Of a DNA stretch of 64,000 nucleotides, positions 26,315 through 35,631 are shown piece after piece (within the stretch, counting starts at the first letter, position 1; each line of letters starts with the position of its first letter). Origin of the DNA: Marinobacter alexandrii. GTDB taxonomy: Bacteria > Pseudomonadota > Gammaproteobacteria > Pseudomonadales > Oleiphilaceae. The translations under genes and the position numbers were made by a program. Below the pieces are notes generated by a model. The model was not told the origin of the DNA. It worked only from the letters and a program-made list of their open reading frames with translations, and did no database searches. Where the stretch lies: the NCBI RefSeq assembly GCF_005871205.1, contig NZ_SWKM01000011.1, positions 248,001 to 312,000 of the forward strand, given 5' to 3'.

Positions 26315-27169
26315 ATGCTTGAGGTAACGAAAAAGCTGGTCGATCTGCTGGATCTATCGCCCATTGGCGATGACCACTTTCAGGGTGACAGTGAAGATTT
26401 GGGTTTCCCCAATGTCTTCGGTGGCCAGGTGCTAGGCCAGGCCCTGATGGCGGCCAGTCGCACCGTTGAGGGTCGGCTGTGCCACTCCCTCCATGCCTAT
26501 TTTTTGCGCCCCGGCAATCACAGCATGCCCATCGATTACGAGGTCCAGCGGGTGCGGGATGGGGGCAGCTTTTCTGTTCGCCGGGTGATTGCGCGTCAGG
26601 GCGGCAAAGAGATCCTGACCGGTTCCATGTCGTTCCAGGTGTCAGAGCAGGGCTTCGAACACCAACTGACGATGCCAGACGCACCGGATCCCGATACCCT
26701 GAAATCCGAGCACGAGTGGGGCCGGATAATGGCCCCCAAAGTGCCAGAGCGCCTGCGGGATTCGCTCACTCGTGATCGGCCCATCGAGATTCGGCCGGTT
26801 GATCCGGTCAACCCGTTTCAGCCGGAGAAGCGCCCGCCGCACAAGCAGAGCTGGTTCCGGGCCCAGGGCCAGCTGCCGGACGACCCGGTGTTGCACCGGT
26901 GCCTGCTGACCTACGCCTCGGACTTCCAGTTCCTGGGCACCTCACTCAACCCCCATGGCGTGACCTTCATGAGCAAGAACATGCAGGTGGCCAGTCTGGA
27001 TCACGCAATCTGGTTTCATCGGGATTTCCGCATGGACGAGTGGCTGCTGTACGACAAAGACAGCCCCAGCGCGTCAGCAGGGCGAGGTTTTAATCGTGGC
27101 AACTTCTTCAATCAGCAAGGTGGCCTGGTGGCCTCGACCACTCAGGAAGCGTTGATCCGTCAACGCTGA
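26315..27169 (+). CDS. tesB: Acyl-CoA thioesterase II
   Basis: TesB hydrolyses acyl-CoA to free fatty acid and CoA. The 284-residue double hot-dog protein has the start VTKKLVDLLDLSPIGDDHF and NVFGGQVLGQAL (conserved first domain), and LTYASDFQFLGTSL plus LDHAIWFHRDFRMDEW holding the catalytic Asp and Thr/Gln region in the second. E. coli TesB has 286 residues. The ATG at 26315 is taken because AGGAG precedes it; an ATG at 26300 is in frame. Its end overlaps the convergent EAL gene by ten bases. Confidence 0.94.
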   Translation: MLEVTKKLVDLLDLSPIGDDHFQGDSEDLGFPNVFGGQVLGQALMAASRTVEGRLCHSLHAYFLRPGNHSMPIDYEVQRVRDGGSFSVRRVIARQGGKEILTGSMSFQVSEQGFEHQLTMPDAPDPDTLKSEHEWGRIMAPKVPERLRDSLTRDRPIEIRPVDPVNPFQPEKRPPHKQSWFRAQGQLPDDPVLHRCLLTYASDFQFLGTSLNPHGVTFMSKNMQVASLDHAIWFHRDFRMDEWLLYDKDSPSASAGRGFNRGNFFNQQGGLVASTTQEALIRQR

Positions 27170-29733
27170 CTCGTCAGCGCTTCAGGGAATTCTGTGGTCT
27201 GGTTTGCTGACTGGCGCAGCCAGTCCAGAGCGTCGTTGAAGGGCAGGGGGCGGGCCAGCAGGAAACCTTGGATCATGTCGCAGCCCATCTCTCTGAGCAA
27301 CTTAGCGGTGGCCTCGTCTTCAACGCCTTCCGCCACCACCGAATACCCAAGACTGTGGCACATGTCGATCGTGGTCTGGACGATCACCCGATCCTCGGCC
27401 CGGGTGGCCAGTTCCGAGATCAGTGATCGGTCAATCTTGATTTCCTTGGCAGGCAACTGCTTGATGTAGGACAGCGACGAGTAGCCCGAGCCAAAATCAT
27501 CGATCGAAACCGGGATGCCGGTGTCGCTCAGTTGCTTCAGCGCGGTCAGGGAATTGGCCGGATCCTGCATCATGGAGGTTTCGGTAACCTCGAAGGTAAT
27601 GCGGCCCTGGTGCCTAGGAAAACTGCACATCAGGCGCTGCACATAGCTGGGGAAATCCGGCTCTCGCAGATTGTTGGGGGAGATGTTGACGGCAATGCCG
27701 ATATTCCAGCCATGTTCCAGAAGCCGGCTGCGCATGGCCAGAGTCTGTTCCAGGACCCAGCGGGTGAGTGGTTTGATCAGCCCGGTCTGCTCCGCCAGCC
27801 CGACCACCTCGTCCGGGCGCAACTGGCTCTGTTTGTCCGGCCATCGAATGAGCGCTTCCATGCCGACCACCTCACCACTGGCCAGTGACACCTTGGGTTG
27901 CAGGTACAGCGACAGGCTGTTGTTGATCAGGGCCTGGCGTAACTCCGAGACAATGGTCAGCCGGTCAGCACTGAAAGAATCCCGCGATGGCTTGTAGTAG
28001 GCCATTCCCCGCTCCCTTGCCCGCTCGGTGCCGGCGGCAATGACGGCGCGGCGAATCAGGGTGTTGGCATCGCTGCCGTGGTTCGGAAACACGGCGACTC
28101 CCAAGCGGGCATCCAGCGGCACCTGCATGCCGAGATAGTCGATCGGGTAGCGGATATCGTCGAGCGTTTTGACTACCTCGCGAGGCGTCCTTTCGGTGAC
28201 TTGCGCGTCCACCACAAAGGCAAATGTCTGGGGGTCCAAAAACGTCAGGAAATAGCTGCGTTCGTCAGTTTGTTCTGTGGCGATGGCGCCGGGAAGGTTA
28301 CGGATGGCGGCGTTGTAGTGCTTAGAGGCCAGCGCCAGGATGTTATCGCTGTTGCGGTGGCCCAGGGTCTTGGTGACCGAATCCTGATTGTTCAGGTGAA
28401 TGACGGTGATGGCATAGCGCTTTTCCGGGTTGCGCATCGTCAGGTCATTCAACATCATTTCAAAGCTGCTGCGGTTGGGCAGTCCTGTCAGGGGGTTGTG
28501 CAGGGCATGGTCCATCAGCTTGAGTTCTGCTGATCGTCGTGCCGCCATGGCTCGCAACTCGGCTTCCCTGGCTTCCACTTTATTCTGCCGCTCCTGGAAG
28601 ATGCGCACTGCCAAGGCCATGGCCAGCAGTATTGCCTGCAGTGCCGAGCCGATCTGCATGCCGTAGACCGTCACGAAATTGTTCGGCAGTAGGCCGTATT
28701 TGTTGGCGGCCGTGATAGCGGTTCCCAATGTTAAAGCGCCCCAGGCCAGCGAATAGTAGGCGGCCTGTCGGTTACCTCGCAGCCACTGTTGGGGGCCAAT
28801 CAGCGTAAGCAGTAAATTTGTGGGGATGGACAAAGCCACTACCAGCCGGATTGCCGTGCTGTAGTCGGCGACAAACGTGGCCATCCCTGCCGCTGCGTTA
28901 ACTGCCATGGCCAGTGCCAGCGTGCGTTTCAGGGCAGCACTGGTTTTTCCTAAGTTCAGGAACGCCTGGGCGAACCAGAGCGTAAAGATCATGGCGGCAG
29001 GGACACTCAGCAGCATCGCGCGGTTCTGGATATCGGGGCTAGTCGGCCAGAGCACCTGGAAAGTGATGCCGTTCAGGGTGCCAATGAGCAGCAGGTAGCT
29101 CAGTGTCGACAGCACGTAGAGCAGGTATACCCGCTCCCGCAGAGCCACGAAGACGAACAGGTTGAACAGGATGGCCGCGATCAGGATGCCATAGTAGACC
29201 GCATGCACCTGATCCTCGATAAAGGAGCTTTCGAAAAACGACTGGTCGTTCCAGAGCGTAAAGGGGACCTGCATTGCGCCGCTGGTGCGAACCTCGAGCA
29301 GGATTTGATACTTGGCGTCATTCGGTCGTTCAAACGGGAACAGAAAGTTTCGGTGCAGAATCGGGCGTTGCTGAAATGGGAAGTTGTCGCCGGTGGTGAC
29401 AGTGCGGACAACGGTGCCGTTTTCAACCAGAAAAAACCGGACCTGATCGAGGTGCGAATAACTGATTTCCAGCAGATTCAGGTTCGGCTGGTCCGGGACT
29501 GGAAGTTTCAGCCACAGGGTATCAGGGATATAGCCGAAATTAGGACTCCGGTCTTTCAGCGGCCGCCATTGGCTGGAGGTCAGGAGCTCGCTGGCAGACG
29601 TTTCAGTGCCGGGCTGAACGGTCAGGTAGCTGGTCTGGGGGAATTGAACAACGCCGGCCCCCCAGCTTGGTTGGGCGATCGCGAAGAGCAACAGCAAGGC
29701 TGCACAGAGTCTTGGCCAGTGGGTGAATGTCAC
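27160..29733 (-). CDS. 7TMR-DISM membrane protein with degenerate GGDEF and EAL domains
   Basis: About 857 residues: signal peptide (1-25), extracytoplasmic 7TMR-DISMED2 sensor (about 35-165), seven-helix DISM region (185-390), a GGDEF-fold domain (420-590) and an EAL domain (600-850). The EAL domain keeps EALIRW, the DDFGSGYSSL loop, KIDRSLI and QGFLLARPL, so c-di-GMP hydrolysis is likely. The GGDEF domain lacks a recognisable GGDEF signature and is probably not a cyclase. The GTG at 29733 is the best start, since longer frames run into the upstream flavodoxin gene, but its ribosome site is weak. Confidence 0.85.
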   Translation of the reverse strand: MTFTHWPRLCAALLLLFAIAQPSWGAGVVQFPQTSYLTVQPGTETSASELLTSSQWRPLKDRSPNFGYIPDTLWLKLPVPDQPNLNLLEISYSHLDQVRFFLVENGTVVRTVTTGDNFPFQQRPILHRNFLFPFERPNDAKYQILLEVRTSGAMQVPFTLWNDQSFFESSFIEDQVHAVYYGILIAAILFNLFVFVALRERVYLLYVLSTLSYLLLIGTLNGITFQVLWPTSPDIQNRAMLLSVPAAMIFTLWFAQAFLNLGKTSAALKRTLALAMAVNAAAGMATFVADYSTAIRLVVALSIPTNLLLTLIGPQQWLRGNRQAAYYSLAWGALTLGTAITAANKYGLLPNNFVTVYGMQIGSALQAILLAMALAVRIFQERQNKVEAREAELRAMAARRSAELKLMDHALHNPLTGLPNRSSFEMMLNDLTMRNPEKRYAITVIHLNNQDSVTKTLGHRNSDNILALASKHYNAAIRNLPGAIATEQTDERSYFLTFLDPQTFAFVVDAQVTERTPREVVKTLDDIRYPIDYLGMQVPLDARLGVAVFPNHGSDANTLIRRAVIAAGTERARERGMAYYKPSRDSFSADRLTIVSELRQALINNSLSLYLQPKVSLASGEVVGMEALIRWPDKQSQLRPDEVVGLAEQTGLIKPLTRWVLEQTLAMRSRLLEHGWNIGIAVNISPNNLREPDFPSYVQRLMCSFPRHQGRITFEVTETSMMQDPANSLTALKQLSDTGIPVSIDDFGSGYSSLSYIKQLPAKEIKIDRSLISELATRAEDRVIVQTTIDMCHSLGYSVVAEGVEDEATAKLLREMGCDMIQGFLLARPLPFNDALDWLRQSANQTTEFPEALTSQR

Positions 29734-29836
29734 GCAGTACCGCTTTTTGTTTTCGTTATGGTTGCGAGTATGGCTGCTCAAGGACGCGGGCTCAAGACCT
29801 TGCACTGGTACTGGTCGTCGTTTTGCAGCCCTTAAC

Positions 29837-30283
29837 TCAGATTTTTTCCAGCCACTCCCGAACCCAAGGCAGTGCCTCAGCTTCCGGTTCGGTGGTTTCC
29901 AGTGCATCGATGCGCAAGGTGTCGCCGACTTTGCGTGCCGCGGTTTCAAACAGGGCCTCTTCCATCAGGTCGCCGGCACCGCAGAAGGTGTCGCCATAGG
30001 AGCTATCACCCAGGACAATCACGCCGAAGGGCCGGCCCGGCTGCTGGGGCAGCTGATCGCGCAAGGTCACGTAGAAGGGCAGCAGGTTGGCGGGCACTTC
30101 ACCCTGGCCGGTGGTGGAGGTGCACACCAGCAGCGCGTCGTCGTTGCCGGTCATATCTTCAAGCGATGGGTTTTCAAGCACCGTAACGGTGTGGCCTTCG
30201 GTATCGAGGGTTTTCTTGATGTCCCGGGCGGTCAGCAGGGCTCCCCCATACACACTGCCCACCAGAATACGTATAGCTGTCAT
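29837..30283 (-). CDS. Flavodoxin-domain protein, MioC-like
   Basis: A 148-residue FMN-binding flavodoxin. The phosphate loop GSVYGGALLTA (9-19), CTSTTGQGEVPANL (54-67) and GDSSYGDTFCGAG (92-104) form the FMN site. It resembles E. coli MioC (147), an electron donor for biotin synthase in vitro. CAGGAA lies upstream of the ATG. It sits between two cyclic-di-GMP enzymes on the same strand, with about 100 bases to the next gene, so shared transcription is possible but not proven. Confidence 0.85.
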   Translation of the reverse strand: MTAIRILVGSVYGGALLTARDIKKTLDTEGHTVTVLENPSLEDMTGNDDALLVCTSTTGQGEVPANLLPFYVTLRDQLPQQPGRPFGVIVLGDSSYGDTFCGAGDLMEEALFETAARKVGDTLRIDALETTEPEAEALPWVREWLEKI

Positions 30284-30367
30284 TGTGGTTCCTGTTTGCT
30301 GGTAACACCCGGCTCGGGGCGACGATATTGATTTGGACGTTGATCATAAAGACCGTCGTCGGGTCAC

Positions 30368-31471
30368 TCAACCTTCAACGTCGGCGGCCTTGCTGGTGTC
30401 CCGTCTGCGAACCCGGGGGGCAATGCGGTTGCGACCATCTCTCTTGGCGCTGTACAGATAGACATCGGCCTGTTTCAGCAGCTCGTCGATGGAGGCGGCC
30501 TTGGCGATGGAGCAGACACCGGCGCTGATGGTGACCGGTAGTTCAGTGCCACGAAACCGAAACGGTGTTTGGGCGACTTCTGAGCGCAGTCGCTCGGCCA
30601 GCGTCAGCGCCTGGAGCAAGGAGGTGTCGGGCAGCAGGATCAGGAATTCCTCACCGCCCCAGCGGGCCGCAACGTCGGTTTGTCGGATGACGGTTCGCAT
30701 CAGGGCGGAGAATGCCTTGAGTACTTCATCACCGGCGTCGTGGCCGTGCTGGTCGTTGATACCCTTGAACAGGTCCAGGTCAATCAGGGCGATGGAGAAA
30801 TGGTGTCCGGAGCGCTGGTAGCGGGAGAACTCCGCAGTCAGCCGATGGTGCATGTCGCGACGGTTGGACAGGCCGGTCAGTTCGTCGGTCTTGGCCGCCT
30901 GCTCGTGGTTTTGTGCCAGTGTAACCAGTTCGTTGCGCGCCTTCAGGCGACTGGCTTCCAGTACAAAGCACAGAACCGATTCGAAGGTCAGGGTGGCAAA
31001 GAAGCGGATTTTGAAGTCGGTACTGTATTCGGTGCTCACCATGGGCAGCCCAGGGAACTGGAAAACAATGACTGCAACCAGGTAACAGAACAACAGTACC
31101 GCCGTGCCGGTCTTCAGACTGGTCAGATAGAACAGCAGTGGCGGAAACACATAGAACCAAAGGGGCCCGGTATTACTCTCTCCGCCGGAGGCAATGAGAT
31201 AGGTGAACAGCAGCCAGACCATCAGTAGCAGGCCACCTTTCTGTGCGGCCCGGTTACCGGTCTGGGCGAAGTACGCCATGTTGATGATGACCACCAGGGC
31301 GAAAAGCCAGAGTACCCAGGCGTGACCATGGTGGTTGGCATACCAAGCCTTGGCGCCAATGCCGACCAGGAACAGGATAGCCATGGCGGACAGCCAGGTG
31401 ATCAAGCGTGATACCTGAGCGTCTTCGTGCTCTCCATCGGCGAGCTGGCCGCTGATCGACTGGTTGGTCAT
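30368..31471 (-). CDS. Membrane diguanylate cyclase
   Basis: A 367-residue protein with about six N-terminal membrane helices (25-190) and a C-terminal GGDEF domain (205-355). The active-site signature is RWGGEEF, and DLDLFKGINDQHGHDAGD binds GTP and metal, so it should make c-di-GMP. No RXXD inhibitory site is obvious before GGEEF. The ATG at 31471 follows AAGG; an earlier in-frame start at 31528 is less likely. It faces the divergent PiT gene across about 205 bases, which hold promoter-like AT-rich DNA only. Confidence 0.88.
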   Translation of the reverse strand: MTNQSISGQLADGEHEDAQVSRLITWLSAMAILFLVGIGAKAWYANHHGHAWVLWLFALVVIINMAYFAQTGNRAAQKGGLLLMVWLLFTYLIASGGESNTGPLWFYVFPPLLFYLTSLKTGTAVLLFCYLVAVIVFQFPGLPMVSTEYSTDFKIRFFATLTFESVLCFVLEASRLKARNELVTLAQNHEQAAKTDELTGLSNRRDMHHRLTAEFSRYQRSGHHFSIALIDLDLFKGINDQHGHDAGDEVLKAFSALMRTVIRQTDVAARWGGEEFLILLPDTSLLQALTLAERLRSEVAQTPFRFRGTELPVTISAGVCSIAKAASIDELLKQADVYLYSAKRDGRNRIAPRVRRRDTSKAADVEG

Positions 31472-31677
31472 GGGAACCTTGGTGCGAGTTTTTGTGATTT
31501 TGGCGCAACTTTCCAGATTATGAGGCAATTAGCCGTAGGTTTACATCCATTGGCTGTTCGTAATGTGATCTGTGCGATCGATAGCCGTTTTATTTCATTT
31601 TGATGACAAAGAATTTATAGTTGCGGCCGGTACACAACGCCAATCTCCCATTCAGACCAATCGAGACCCAATTTCTT

Positions 31678-33237
31678 ATGGCCCGTTCAATCGGACTCTT
31701 GGATACTCTCCTCACCAGCCCCACCACGGAACGGTATAGGGTCGGAATCAGCCTTCTGTTTCTCCTCGGCATCTGGCTGACCGTTGGTTCTTTCAGCCAG
31801 GGCATGCCTAACAGCATGTTGCTGATGGCTGCGGCCGTTATCGGCGGCTACATGGCGATCAATATCGGTGCTAACGACGTTGCCAACAACGTCGGTCCGG
31901 CGGTCGGTTCGGGCGCCCTGTCACTCGGCGCCGCCGTCATTATAGCTGCTATTTTCGAATCGGCCGGGGCGTTGATCGCCGGCGGCGATGTGGTCTCCAC
32001 CATCAAGGGTGGCATCATCGATCCGTCCTCGTTGAGCGACAGCCAGGCCTTCGTCTGGTTGATGACCGCTGCACTTCTGGCCGGCGCGCTCTGGCTTAAC
32101 CTGGCGACCTGGATGGGTGCACCGGTTTCCACCACCCATTCCATTGTTGGTGGTGTTCTGGGTGCCGGCATTGCGGCCGGTGGCTGGGGCATCGCCGATT
32201 GGGCAGTGATGGGCAAGATCGCCGCCAGTTGGGTGATTTCTCCGGTGCTTGGTGGCGCCCTGGCGGCACTGTTCCTGTTCGTGGTCAAGAAAACCGTACT
32301 CTATCGCAAGGATGTGATTCCGGCGGCGCGCACTTTCGTGCCAGTACTGGTGGCGATCATGGCCTGGGCCTTTGGCACTTACCTGATGATCAAGGGTGTC
32401 AAAAAGGTGGTGAAGGTCGACTTCCTGGACGCAGCCCTGATCGGTCTGCTGGCGGCTGCGATCGTCTATTTCGCGGTCCGCACCCTGGTCGGCCGTCGCG
32501 CGGCGACCATGGAGAATAATGCCGCCGGTGTGAACACCCTGTTCACCTGGCCATTGATCTTCGCCGCCGCGTTGCTCAGTTTCGCCCACGGTGCCAACGA
32601 CGTCGCCAACGCCATTGGTCCGCTGGCGGCCATCAACGATGCGCTGTCATCCGGTGGCGTAGTGACCTCCGCCAGCATCCCGTTGTGGGTGATGATGGTC
32701 GGGGCACTGGGCCTGGCGGTTGGTCTGATGCTGTTCGGTCCGCGCCTGATCAAAACAGTAGGTAGCGAAATTACCGAACTGGATAAGACCCGCGCCTTCT
32801 GTGTCGCGCTCTCGGCAGCCTTGACTGTGATCGTGGCGTCCCAGCTGGGGCTGCCGGTCAGCTCCACCCACATCGCTATCGGTGGCGTGTTCGGTGTTGG
32901 TTTCCTGCGGGAATATCTGAAATCCAATTACGCGACCCAGCTGCACAAGATCATGGAACACCATGATGAGGACGAGCAGAAGCGCCTGAAGCCGTTCCTG
33001 GATAATTTCCGCGATGCCTCCGTCGAGGAGATGGAAGATCTGCTGAAACAGGCCAAGAAGCAAAAGCAGGTGCCGCTGTCAAAATCCGAGCGCAAGCGCC
33101 TGAAGAAGATTTACCGGGAAGAGATGGTCAAGCGGTCACACTTATTCAAGATCGCCGCGGCATGGATTATCACGGTTCCTGCCTCCGCAATCATGGCGGC
33201 CATCCTGTTTTTCACCCTGCGCGGGCTGATGATCTGA
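31678..33237 (+). CDS. Inorganic phosphate transporter, PiT family
   Basis: A 519-residue low-affinity phosphate permease. Both PiT signature repeats are present: GANDVANNVGPAVGSGAL in the first half and GANDVANAIGPLAAI in the second, each in a membrane helix, with VSTTHSIVGG and VSSTHIAIGG partner motifs. About ten to eleven membrane segments are seen, with a charged cytoplasmic stretch (about 430-490) before the last helix. The ATG at 31678 starts MARSIGLLD. No Pho box was found upstream, so expression may not depend on PhoB. Confidence 0.93.
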   Translation: MARSIGLLDTLLTSPTTERYRVGISLLFLLGIWLTVGSFSQGMPNSMLLMAAAVIGGYMAINIGANDVANNVGPAVGSGALSLGAAVIIAAIFESAGALIAGGDVVSTIKGGIIDPSSLSDSQAFVWLMTAALLAGALWLNLATWMGAPVSTTHSIVGGVLGAGIAAGGWGIADWAVMGKIAASWVISPVLGGALAALFLFVVKKTVLYRKDVIPAARTFVPVLVAIMAWAFGTYLMIKGVKKVVKVDFLDAALIGLLAAAIVYFAVRTLVGRRAATMENNAAGVNTLFTWPLIFAAALLSFAHGANDVANAIGPLAAINDALSSGGVVTSASIPLWVMMVGALGLAVGLMLFGPRLIKTVGSEITELDKTRAFCVALSAALTVIVASQLGLPVSSTHIAIGGVFGVGFLREYLKSNYATQLHKIMEHHDEDEQKRLKPFLDNFRDASVEEMEDLLKQAKKQKQVPLSKSERKRLKKIYREEMVKRSHLFKIAAAWIITVPASAIMAAILFFTLRGLMI

Positions 33238-33330
33238 TAGGCTGGCCGTCGCTGGTCACTTTGGCCATACTATTTGCAAGAAGGGGGGCGCGCCTGTGCC
33301 CCCGGCAACCGATTATCCGTGGAGTGAACA

Positions 33331-33597
33331 ATGAGTACATCTGTTGAAAGCCAGCAGGCCAAGATGATTGATGAGCTGAGAGTGTTCATCAAGAAAGTCT
33401 TGAGTGAGCCGACCATCGCCGTCAAGTCCATGGAAATTGCCCGCAAGTATCGCAACGAGCCCAATGCGAATGAGATCATTGCCCGGGAAATCAGCGCGAA
33501 CACCACAATCCGGATTCCGGAGAGCTGGAGCAAGGCGGACCACATGTTTCTCGATATCATCCACGAGGTGCTGGATGACGAAGAGGCGCTTTATTGA
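33331..33597 (+). CDS. Small conserved-looking protein of unknown function
   Basis: An 88-residue acidic, mostly helical protein with no signal peptide, membrane helix or recognised motif. GGAG lies seven bases before the ATG, and the codon use resembles that of neighbouring genes, so it is probably real. A CATACT box at 33266-33271 could be its -10. It sits alone between the phosphate transporter and the first inverted-repeat element. I do not recognise the family. Confidence 0.7.
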   Translation: MSTSVESQQAKMIDELRVFIKKVLSEPTIAVKSMEIARKYRNEPNANEIIAREISANTTIRIPESWSKADHMFLDIIHEVLDDEEALY

Positions 33598-33627
33598 GAT
33601 TGGCTACGATTACTGAGTTTTGAGCGC

Positions 33628-33728
33628 GGAAGGCAGACGCCTGGGCAAAACCGTGCGGAGCCATGGATGGCGGAGCCGAGCGTACAGGGACGTATTTACA
33701 GCGTGTTTTGACTAGGCGTTTGCCTGCC
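33628..33728 (+). repeat. Inverted-repeat element, copy 1
   Basis: Arms of 24 bases (33628-33651 and 33705-33728) pair with four mismatches, three of them G-T or G-A changes. The centre holds GTGCGGAGCCATGGATGGCG continuing to GGAGC, shared exactly with copy 2 on the opposite strand, plus a looser GCGT-ACA-GGACGT block. It lies after the panP stop and before the unknown small gene, between convergent genes. Confidence 0.75.
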
Positions 33729-33761
33729 TCGCACCCCCCCCCCAAACCTGAGGGGTTGAGC

Positions 33762-35438
33762 TCAGGCCTGCCTGGCACTCCGTTCGTGCTGCTTCAGCAC
33801 CGCATCGGCCATCTGATGCAGAATATGCATTTCGTCCTCAATCCCTTCTTCCGCCGAAAGTTCCCGCTGTTCGATCAAGATATCGCTCAGGATTTCCCGC
33901 GTGGTCAGTGGGTTCGCCAGTACCACCCGGAACACAATGCATGGGAAATGGTCGTAGCGTGAAGGTTCCAGCCGGGTCCGTGAGACAAAGGCCTTGCCCC
34001 GCTCCCGCTGGGTTTTCTGGATGAATTTGGTGATGCGGTTCAGGCAGGTGTTGAGCTTTTCCGCTTGCAGGGGATCCGCGATTTCCAGTGCGTTCTGGAC
34101 GGTCTCCGGGCAATAGCGGTAAGTCAGGATGTTCAGTTCTGGCCGTGTAATCAGCTCAAAGTCTGGCTCTTCCTCAATCATCTCGGCGAAGCTCCGGGCC
34201 TTCTCGATGCCCTGATCGATCAGGATTTCGTAGCCCTCCCGCGCCAGAATCTTCAATCCCGAGTGAATCAGCATGGACATGCCCGGGCGTGAGCCTTCCA
34301 GGGTGGTGCTGCCAAGGTCCCGCGAGCCCTTACGTATAATGTATTGGGCGTGATGCTCGACGGCACTGGCCAGGCTCGGATCCTTGAACACCACCAGGCC
34401 GACACCCATGGGCACGTAGAGCTGCTTGTGGGCGTCGAAGGTGACGGAGTCGGCCTTCTCGATGCCCCGCAGCAGGTGCTTGTGGGTCCGTGAGAACAGC
34501 GTTGGGCCACCCCAAGCGGCGTCGACGTGGAAATGGGCACCGAATTCCCGGGCGATGTCAGCCATGCCGTCAAGCGGATCGACGTTGCCGGTCTCGGTGG
34601 TGCCCGCTACACCGCAGATGGCCATGACCTTGATCTTCTGGCGGTGCAATTCCAGGCATTTGTCCCGCAGGGCGTCGGTCTGGATGCGATTTTCGTCGTC
34701 GGTATCTACCGGCACCAGGGCTTCACGGCCGAGACCGAGCACGTCGGCGGCCTTGCGCAGGGAGTAGTGCCCACGTCGGGACACCACGATGGCAGCGCCT
34801 TCGTAGCCATAGTATTTCAGGGCCCGGAACAGCCCTTCCTGATGCAGGCCGCGGAAGCTGCCTTCGGCCGGGAAAGCGCGGTTGCGCGCGACCCACAGTG
34901 CGGTCAGGTTGGCGACGGTGCCGCCGGAACACATGGCGCCCAATGCGTAGCGGGGATCGTGCATCCACTTACGATAGAAAGCGCCGTCTTCTTCATAGAC
35001 CAGGCGGTGGATCATACCCAGCACCTGGCGTTCCATGGGCGTGAAGGCCTTGGAGGTCTCGGTTTTAACCAGGTTTTGGTTAAGCGCAATCATGATCTTG
35101 GACAGCGGCAGCATGAAGTACGGCAGCGCGGACGTCATGTGACCGATGAAGGCGGGAGCGGCGGTGTGGACCGAGTTGGCCACCAGCTTGTCGAGGAGGA
35201 ATTGCGCCTGCTCGGACACGAAGACGGGTTTTTCCGGGATGGCGTAGTCGGAGAAGTCTTTTTCGACGTCCGACAGGTCCCGCTCAACCGCGACGATGTG
35301 TTCCTGCAGAAAGCCGGCAAGGTTGTTGGAGATATTCTGGTCGATCCGACTCAACGTGGATTCCGGAGCCTCGGGCACCGTGAACACGCGATACATCGCC
35401 TCGACTGAGGCCTGGGCGGATTTCTTCTTTCCGGTCAT
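33762..35438 (-). CDS. panP: PLP-dependent aspartate 1-decarboxylase, PanP-like
   Basis: A 558-residue group II PLP decarboxylase. The Schiff-base lysine is in TFDAHKQLYVPMGVG, and VDAAWGG holds the Asp that contacts the cofactor ring. Sequence and length fit the PanP group (TIGR03799 type), which makes beta-alanine for coenzyme A in bacteria lacking PanD; glutamate decarboxylase activity is the alternative. The ATG at 35438 is taken; a GTG at 35447 is in frame. The gene and the DUF503 gene behind it are bracketed by two inverted-repeat elements. Confidence 0.85.
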   Translation of the reverse strand: MTGKKKSAQASVEAMYRVFTVPEAPESTLSRIDQNISNNLAGFLQEHIVAVERDLSDVEKDFSDYAIPEKPVFVSEQAQFLLDKLVANSVHTAAPAFIGHMTSALPYFMLPLSKIMIALNQNLVKTETSKAFTPMERQVLGMIHRLVYEEDGAFYRKWMHDPRYALGAMCSGGTVANLTALWVARNRAFPAEGSFRGLHQEGLFRALKYYGYEGAAIVVSRRGHYSLRKAADVLGLGREALVPVDTDDENRIQTDALRDKCLELHRQKIKVMAICGVAGTTETGNVDPLDGMADIAREFGAHFHVDAAWGGPTLFSRTHKHLLRGIEKADSVTFDAHKQLYVPMGVGLVVFKDPSLASAVEHHAQYIIRKGSRDLGSTTLEGSRPGMSMLIHSGLKILAREGYEILIDQGIEKARSFAEMIEEEPDFELITRPELNILTYRYCPETVQNALEIADPLQAEKLNTCLNRITKFIQKTQRERGKAFVSRTRLEPSRYDHFPCIVFRVVLANPLTTREILSDILIEQRELSAEEGIEDEMHILHQMADAVLKQHERSARQA

Positions 35439-35631
35439 AGGTGCCACACATGATCAGCGGTTATCCGTTGGGCCGGTTCCGGATGCCCGACGGATATGGC
35501 CGGAGTGTCGATCCGGCGATTTAAAACTGGCCACCTGCGGTCGGCAGGTGCTCTGACATCCCTGAGGAACCGTAGTATACGGGCTGGAGAGGCCATACGC
35601 TACAAGGCCCCATTGCAGTGTAGATAGTGGA

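Noticed and set aside
29734-29949. N-terminal extension of the EAL protein to 29949
   Set aside because: It overlaps the flavodoxin gene by over 100 bases, is not protein-like, and would hide the signal peptide.
31550-31677. Pho box before the PiT transporter gene
   Set aside because: No pair of CTGTCAT-like half-sites with an 11-base period is present.
33663-33962. Plus-strand open frame starting inside repeat copy 1
   Set aside because: It begins in the inverted-repeat element and runs antisense into panP; such frames recur with every copy of structured repeats and carry no family signal.
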